Shown here: in pieces, positions 6,152 through 7,916 of the stretch
Position numbering within the stretch: the first letter of the stretch is position 1
Layout of the letters: every line of letters begins with the position of its first letter
DNA from: an uncultured Clostridia bacterium
GTDB lineage: Bacteria; Bacillota; Clostridia; Lachnospirales; Anaerotignaceae
DNA length: 7,916 bases
NCBI GenBank assembly: GCA_947036475.1
Contig: CAMQRG010000092.1
Location: 1 to 7,916, forward strand
Direction of reading: 5' to 3'
The notes under the pieces: generated by a model
Seen by the model: the letters and a program-made list of their open reading frames with translations, nothing else
The model's database searches: none
Told to the model about the DNA's origin: nothing
Program-made: the position numbers and the translations under genes

Positions 6152-7219
6152 ATGAACTGGAAAAGATTGGCAGCTGTGGCGACAGCGGCATTTCTCTGCG
6201 CCGGATGCTCAGGAGCGCCGGAGCAGACACAGGAGCATCTGCAAGGCAGAGCGGAAGAAAAACACGAAGCAACGACATTCGCAATGGACACCATTATGAT
6301 GTTTACAGTATACAGCAAGGACGGCGAGGAAATATTGATTGATGCGGAACAGGAAATCCGCAGGCTGGAACATTTGCTCTCCGTAACGATGGAGGACAGC
6401 GAAATTTATGAGCTGAATCACAAAGCAGGAGAAAAAGCGGTACATATTTCGGAGGAAACAATGGAACTGCTTTCGCTGGGAAAAAGCATCGGGGAAGAAA
6501 CAAACGGCTGTTTTAATATCGCGATTTCACCTGTTGTGAAGGCATGGGGTTTTACAGAAGAGGAGAAACATGTGCCGCCGCAGGAAGAAATTGACAGGCT
6601 TCTGCCGCTGTCGGATACAGAAGATATCCTGTTGGACGAGGAAAATGGAACGGCTTTCCTGCAAAATGAAGGCATGGCGGTGGATTTGGGCGGCATTGCA
6701 AAGGGCTACGCAGCGGATAAAGTAGCGGAACTGCTGCGCGCCGAAGGCATTACCTCCGGCTATTTCTCGCTGGGCGGGAATCTTATGGGTATCGGGCAGA
6801 AGCCTGACGGTTCCGCATGGAAAGCGGCAGTCGGCAACCCTTTGGACGCCAAAGATTATGTAGGCATGCTGGAATTCAATGACTGCGCGGTTGTGACCTC
6901 TGGCGGCTATCAGCGGTATTTTGAGGAAGATGGGAAACGATACCATCACATCATTGACCCGGCAACAGGCTATCCCGCGGAAAATGAACTGCTAGCGGTT
7001 GCTATTGTCTGCGAAAACGCCACAAGGGCAGATGCGCTTTCTACGGCTTTGTTCGTAATGGGGCTGGACGATGCGGCTGCTTTCTGGCAGGAGCATAATG
7101 ATTTTGAAGTCATTTTTATTACGAACGATGAAGTGATTGCAACGGAGGGACTGCGGAACAGCTTCACATTTGAAGGGCAGAACAATGATTTTTCATTCCG
7201 AATTCTGGAACGTGAGTGA
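6152..7219 (+). CDS. apbE: FAD:protein FMN transferase, ApbE family lipoprotein (355 aa)
   Basis: Predicted to use FAD and Mg2+ to attach FMN through a phosphoester bond to Thr/Ser of target electron-transfer proteins (family examples: NqrB/NqrC, RnfG/RnfD, FMN-binding-domain proteins), acting outside the cytoplasmic membrane. Features: MNWKR then a hydrophobic stretch ending in CAGC (lipid-anchor Cys19); AMDT (44-47); a RRLEHLLS segment with E73; GCFNIAISPVVKAWGF (119-134); AVDLGGIAKGYAAD (176-189); SLGGN (206-210); VVTSGGYQRYF (247-257); HHIIDPATGYP (265-275); and ADALSTALFVMG, whose D294 and T298 correspond to the known Mg2+ ligands. Length matches the family (about 330-360). The lipobox is imperfect, with Cys at -3 where Leu is usual. 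It has its own promoter and follows an ion-pump operon; no flavinylation substrate is encoded in the window. Family assignment is firm, target unknown. Confidence 0.95.
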   Translation: MNWKRLAAVATAAFLCAGCSGAPEQTQEHLQGRAEEKHEATTFAMDTIMMFTVYSKDGEEILIDAEQEIRRLEHLLSVTMEDSEIYELNHKAGEKAVHISEETMELLSLGKSIGEETNGCFNIAISPVVKAWGFTEEEKHVPPQEEIDRLLPLSDTEDILLDEENGTAFLQNEGMAVDLGGIAKGYAADKVAELLRAEGITSGYFSLGGNLMGIGQKPDGSAWKAAVGNPLDAKDYVGMLEFNDCAVVTSGGYQRYFEEDGKRYHHIIDPATGYPAENELLAVAIVCENATRADALSTALFVMGLDDAAAFWQEHNDFEVIFITNDEVIATEGLRNSFTFEGQNNDFSFRILERE

Positions 7220-7220
7220 G

Positions 7221-7277
7221 AAAAATTTAGAAAAAATAAAAATAGGGATTGACAAAAATGCGAAAGGGCATTAAAAT
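7221..7277 (+). promoter_or_regulatory. SigA-type promoter with A-tract UP-like region, driving the T-box/metN transcript
   Basis: TTGACA (7249-7254) and TAAAAT (7272-7277) are separated by 17 bases; transcription should start near 7284. Just upstream are A-tracts at 7221-7225, 7231-7236 and 7238-7242, resembling an UP element. No terminator hairpin is visible between the apbE stop and this promoter, so some apbE readthrough into the T-box leader is possible. Confidence 0.82.
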
Positions 7278-7384
7278 AAACTCAATTTCCAAAAGAAAAA
7301 GACACAGATGGGGAGAGTAACATGCGAACGCCCTCACAGAGAGTTTCCGGCGGGTGGGAAGGAAACAGGGATACGCTTGCGAAG

Positions 7385-7387
7385 ATG
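7385..7387 (+). promoter_or_regulatory. T-box specifier codon AUG (Met)
   Basis: ATG sits one base after the GAA that pairs with AGTA (7316-7319) in the specifier loop, and is followed by G and then the CCCC arm of basal Stem I. A one-base shift would read GAT (Asp), but the spacing in well-studied leaders such as B. subtilis glyQS (GAA, A, GGC, A) and the metN gene downstream favour ATG. Confidence 0.82.
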
Positions 7388-7509
7388 GCCCCGGAGTTGT
7401 ATGGCTGAGCCAATGCGGTTAGGTCATAACGGGAACGCCCGTTATAGCGTCGGAGTATAACCCGCATGGGCGTACTTTCAGAGGTCTGTTCCGCGAGGGA
7501 CGGATAAAG

Positions 7510-7544
7510 TTAGGTGGTACCACGAAGCTATGCTTTCGTCCTAA
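7510..7544 (+). promoter_or_regulatory. T-box antiterminator
   Basis: TTAGG (7510-7514) pairs with CCTAA (7540-7544), and ACGAAG (7522-7527) with TTTCGT (7534-7539). Between these helices a 7-base bulge TGGTACC (7515-7521) carries the UGGN that pairs with the NCCA end of uncharged tRNA. The 3' arm is shared with the terminator stem, so the two structures exclude each other. Confidence 0.88.
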
Positions 7545-7570
7545 TCATATTTAGGACGGGAGTTTTTTTT
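7533..7570 (+). terminator. T-box regulated intrinsic terminator
   Basis: Bases 7533-7544 pair with 7551-7562 (12 bp, two T-G wobbles) around the loop TCATAT, followed by eight T residues (7563-7570). It overlaps the antiterminator's 3' arm, so charged tRNA or absence of tRNA binding ends transcription here, before the metN ribosome binding site. Confidence 0.92.
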
Positions 7571-7591
7571 ATGCCGAAAGGAGAAACTGTA

Positions 7592-7916
7592 ATGATAAAG
7601 TTAGAGAAGGTGAGTAAAATCTTCCACAGCGGAGGGAAAGAAATTCCTGCGGTACAGAATGTGACACTGGATATTCAGGAAGGAGAGATTTTTGGTATTA
7701 TCGGGTTTTCTGGCGCAGGGAAATCTACGCTGGTCCGGTGTATCAACCTGCTGGAAAAGCCTACGGCCGGGAGGGTTACCGTAGACGGTGTGGAACTGAC
7801 TGGACTGGACGAAAAAAAGCTGCGGGAAGTTCGCCGGAAAATCGGCATGATATTTCAGCATTTCAATCTGCTGCGCTCCCGTACAGTTTACCAGAATATT
7901 GCGTTTCCTTTGCGTA
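7592..7916 (+). CDS. metN: Methionine ABC transporter ATP-binding protein MetN, 3' truncated by window edge
   Basis: The first 108 residues of the cytoplasmic ATPase of the MetNIQ importer, which powers uptake of L-methionine (and often D-methionine) across the membrane. Seen directly: Walker A GFSGAGKST (38-46, catalytic K44), followed by LVRCINLLEKPTAG, which is highly typical of MetN; a VDGVELTGLDEKKLREVRR segment (64-82); and IGMIFQHFNLLRSRTV with Q-loop glutamine Q89. Signature LSGGQ, Walker B and the C-terminal ACT-like NIL domain would lie beyond the window. AAAGGAG (7577-7583) is 8 bases before ATG 7592. An in-frame ATG at 7571 touches the terminator T-run and has no ribosome binding site, so it was not chosen. 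Expression is probably governed by the T-box directly upstream; metI and metQ are expected downstream but not seen. Confidence 0.95.
   Translation, partial: MIKLEKVSKIFHSGGKEIPAVQNVTLDIQEGEIFGIIGFSGAGKSTLVRCINLLEKPTAGRVTVDGVELTGLDEKKLREVRRKIGMIFQHFNLLRSRTVYQNIAFPLR

Larger units (their letters stand above)
7284..7570 (+). promoter_or_regulatory. T-box riboswitch (tRNA-Met responsive) upstream of metN
   Basis: This stretch holds a complete transcription-attenuating T-box leader. Stem I: GGGG (7310-7313) pairs with CCCC (7389-7392), opening into a specifier loop with AGTA (7316-7319) on the 5' side and GAA-G-ATG-G (7381-7388) on the 3' side, the arrangement of known T-boxes (GAA, one base, codon, purine). 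The codon is therefore ATG, methionine (7385-7387). Above it are an AGAGAG element (7338-7343) and a TTTCC/GGAAA helix (7344-7348 with 7361-7365) capped by a GGTGGGA-type loop. A Stem III-like hairpin with a GCGA tetraloop spans 7485-7504. The antiterminator bulge TGGTACC (7515-7521) has T at the variable position, predicting discriminator base A, as in tRNA-Met. The leader ends in a terminator with eight T residues. Uncharged tRNA-Met should allow readthrough into metN. The amino-acid assignment rests on the codon position plus the downstream gene and agrees on both. Confidence 0.93.

Noticed and set aside
7282..7467. Minus-strand open frame across the T-box leader
   Set aside because: The region is explained base by base by T-box structure; the frame has no homology features.
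7571..7591. In-frame ATG at 7571 as metN start (seven extra residues)
   Set aside because: It abuts the T-run of the terminator with no ribosome binding site upstream, while AAAGGAG at 7577-7583 is placed ideally for ATG 7592. MetN homologues begin with M-I-x-L/F as at 7592.
7601..7861. Minus-strand open frame opposite metN
   Set aside because: Shadow of metN, whose Walker A and Q-loop are unmistakable.
1..7916. Mobile element, CRISPR array, tRNA, or defence system
   Set aside because: No inverted-repeat-bounded transposase, spaced direct repeats, cloverleaf or toxin/nuclease-like gene was found; coding density is fully explained by six genes and the T-box leader.

Overview
The window is about 7.9 kb of compact, one-directional (+ strand) DNA. 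It suggests a low-to-mid GC Firmicute of the class Clostridia, perhaps a Lachnospirales-type anaerobe. The clues are AGGAGG-type ribosome binding sites before almost every gene, consensus SigA promoters, a tRNA-sensing T-box leader, and an ApbE-type lipoprotein flavin transferase. The taxonomic placement is an inference from style, not from a marker gene.

Positions 3-6031 hold four consecutive genes for large polytopic membrane proteins of the complex I / Mrp antiporter-subunit superfamily (NuoL/M/N, MrpA/D, HycC/HyfB). The first is cut by the window edge. The gaps between them are 29, 18 and 15 bases, and each complete gene has its own strong Shine-Dalgarno, so they read as one operon. All retain the buried lysines of proton- or sodium-conducting subunits, and the three with complete N-termini also retain the TM5 glutamate. 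No hydrogenase, quinone-module, NADH-module or small Mrp subunit is visible; if present they lie upstream. A 15-bp hairpin terminator (6039-6074) closes this operon.

Positions 6087-7219 are a separate transcription unit. A textbook promoter (TTGACA, 17-base spacer, TACAAT) drives apbE, encoding a putative membrane-anchored FAD:protein FMN transferase, which covalently attaches FMN to extracytoplasmic or membrane electron-transfer proteins. Its substrate is not in the window. Its position beside an ion-pump operon suggests a role in respiratory or ion-motive metabolism, but the terminator and promoter show it need not be co-transcribed.

Positions 7220-7570 hold a second consensus promoter followed by a complete T-box riboswitch. 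Its specifier loop reads AUG (methionine), its T-box bulge is UGGUACC, and antiterminator and terminator are mutually exclusive. It precedes metN (7592 to the window end, partial), the ATPase of the methionine ABC importer. The logic is coherent: uncharged tRNA-Met would stabilise the antiterminator and switch on methionine uptake.

No mobile element, CRISPR array, tRNA or rRNA gene was seen. The most noteworthy points are the four-in-a-row antiporter subunits with partner genes unseen, the diverged paralogue pair in the middle of that run, and the methionine-specific T-box on metN.
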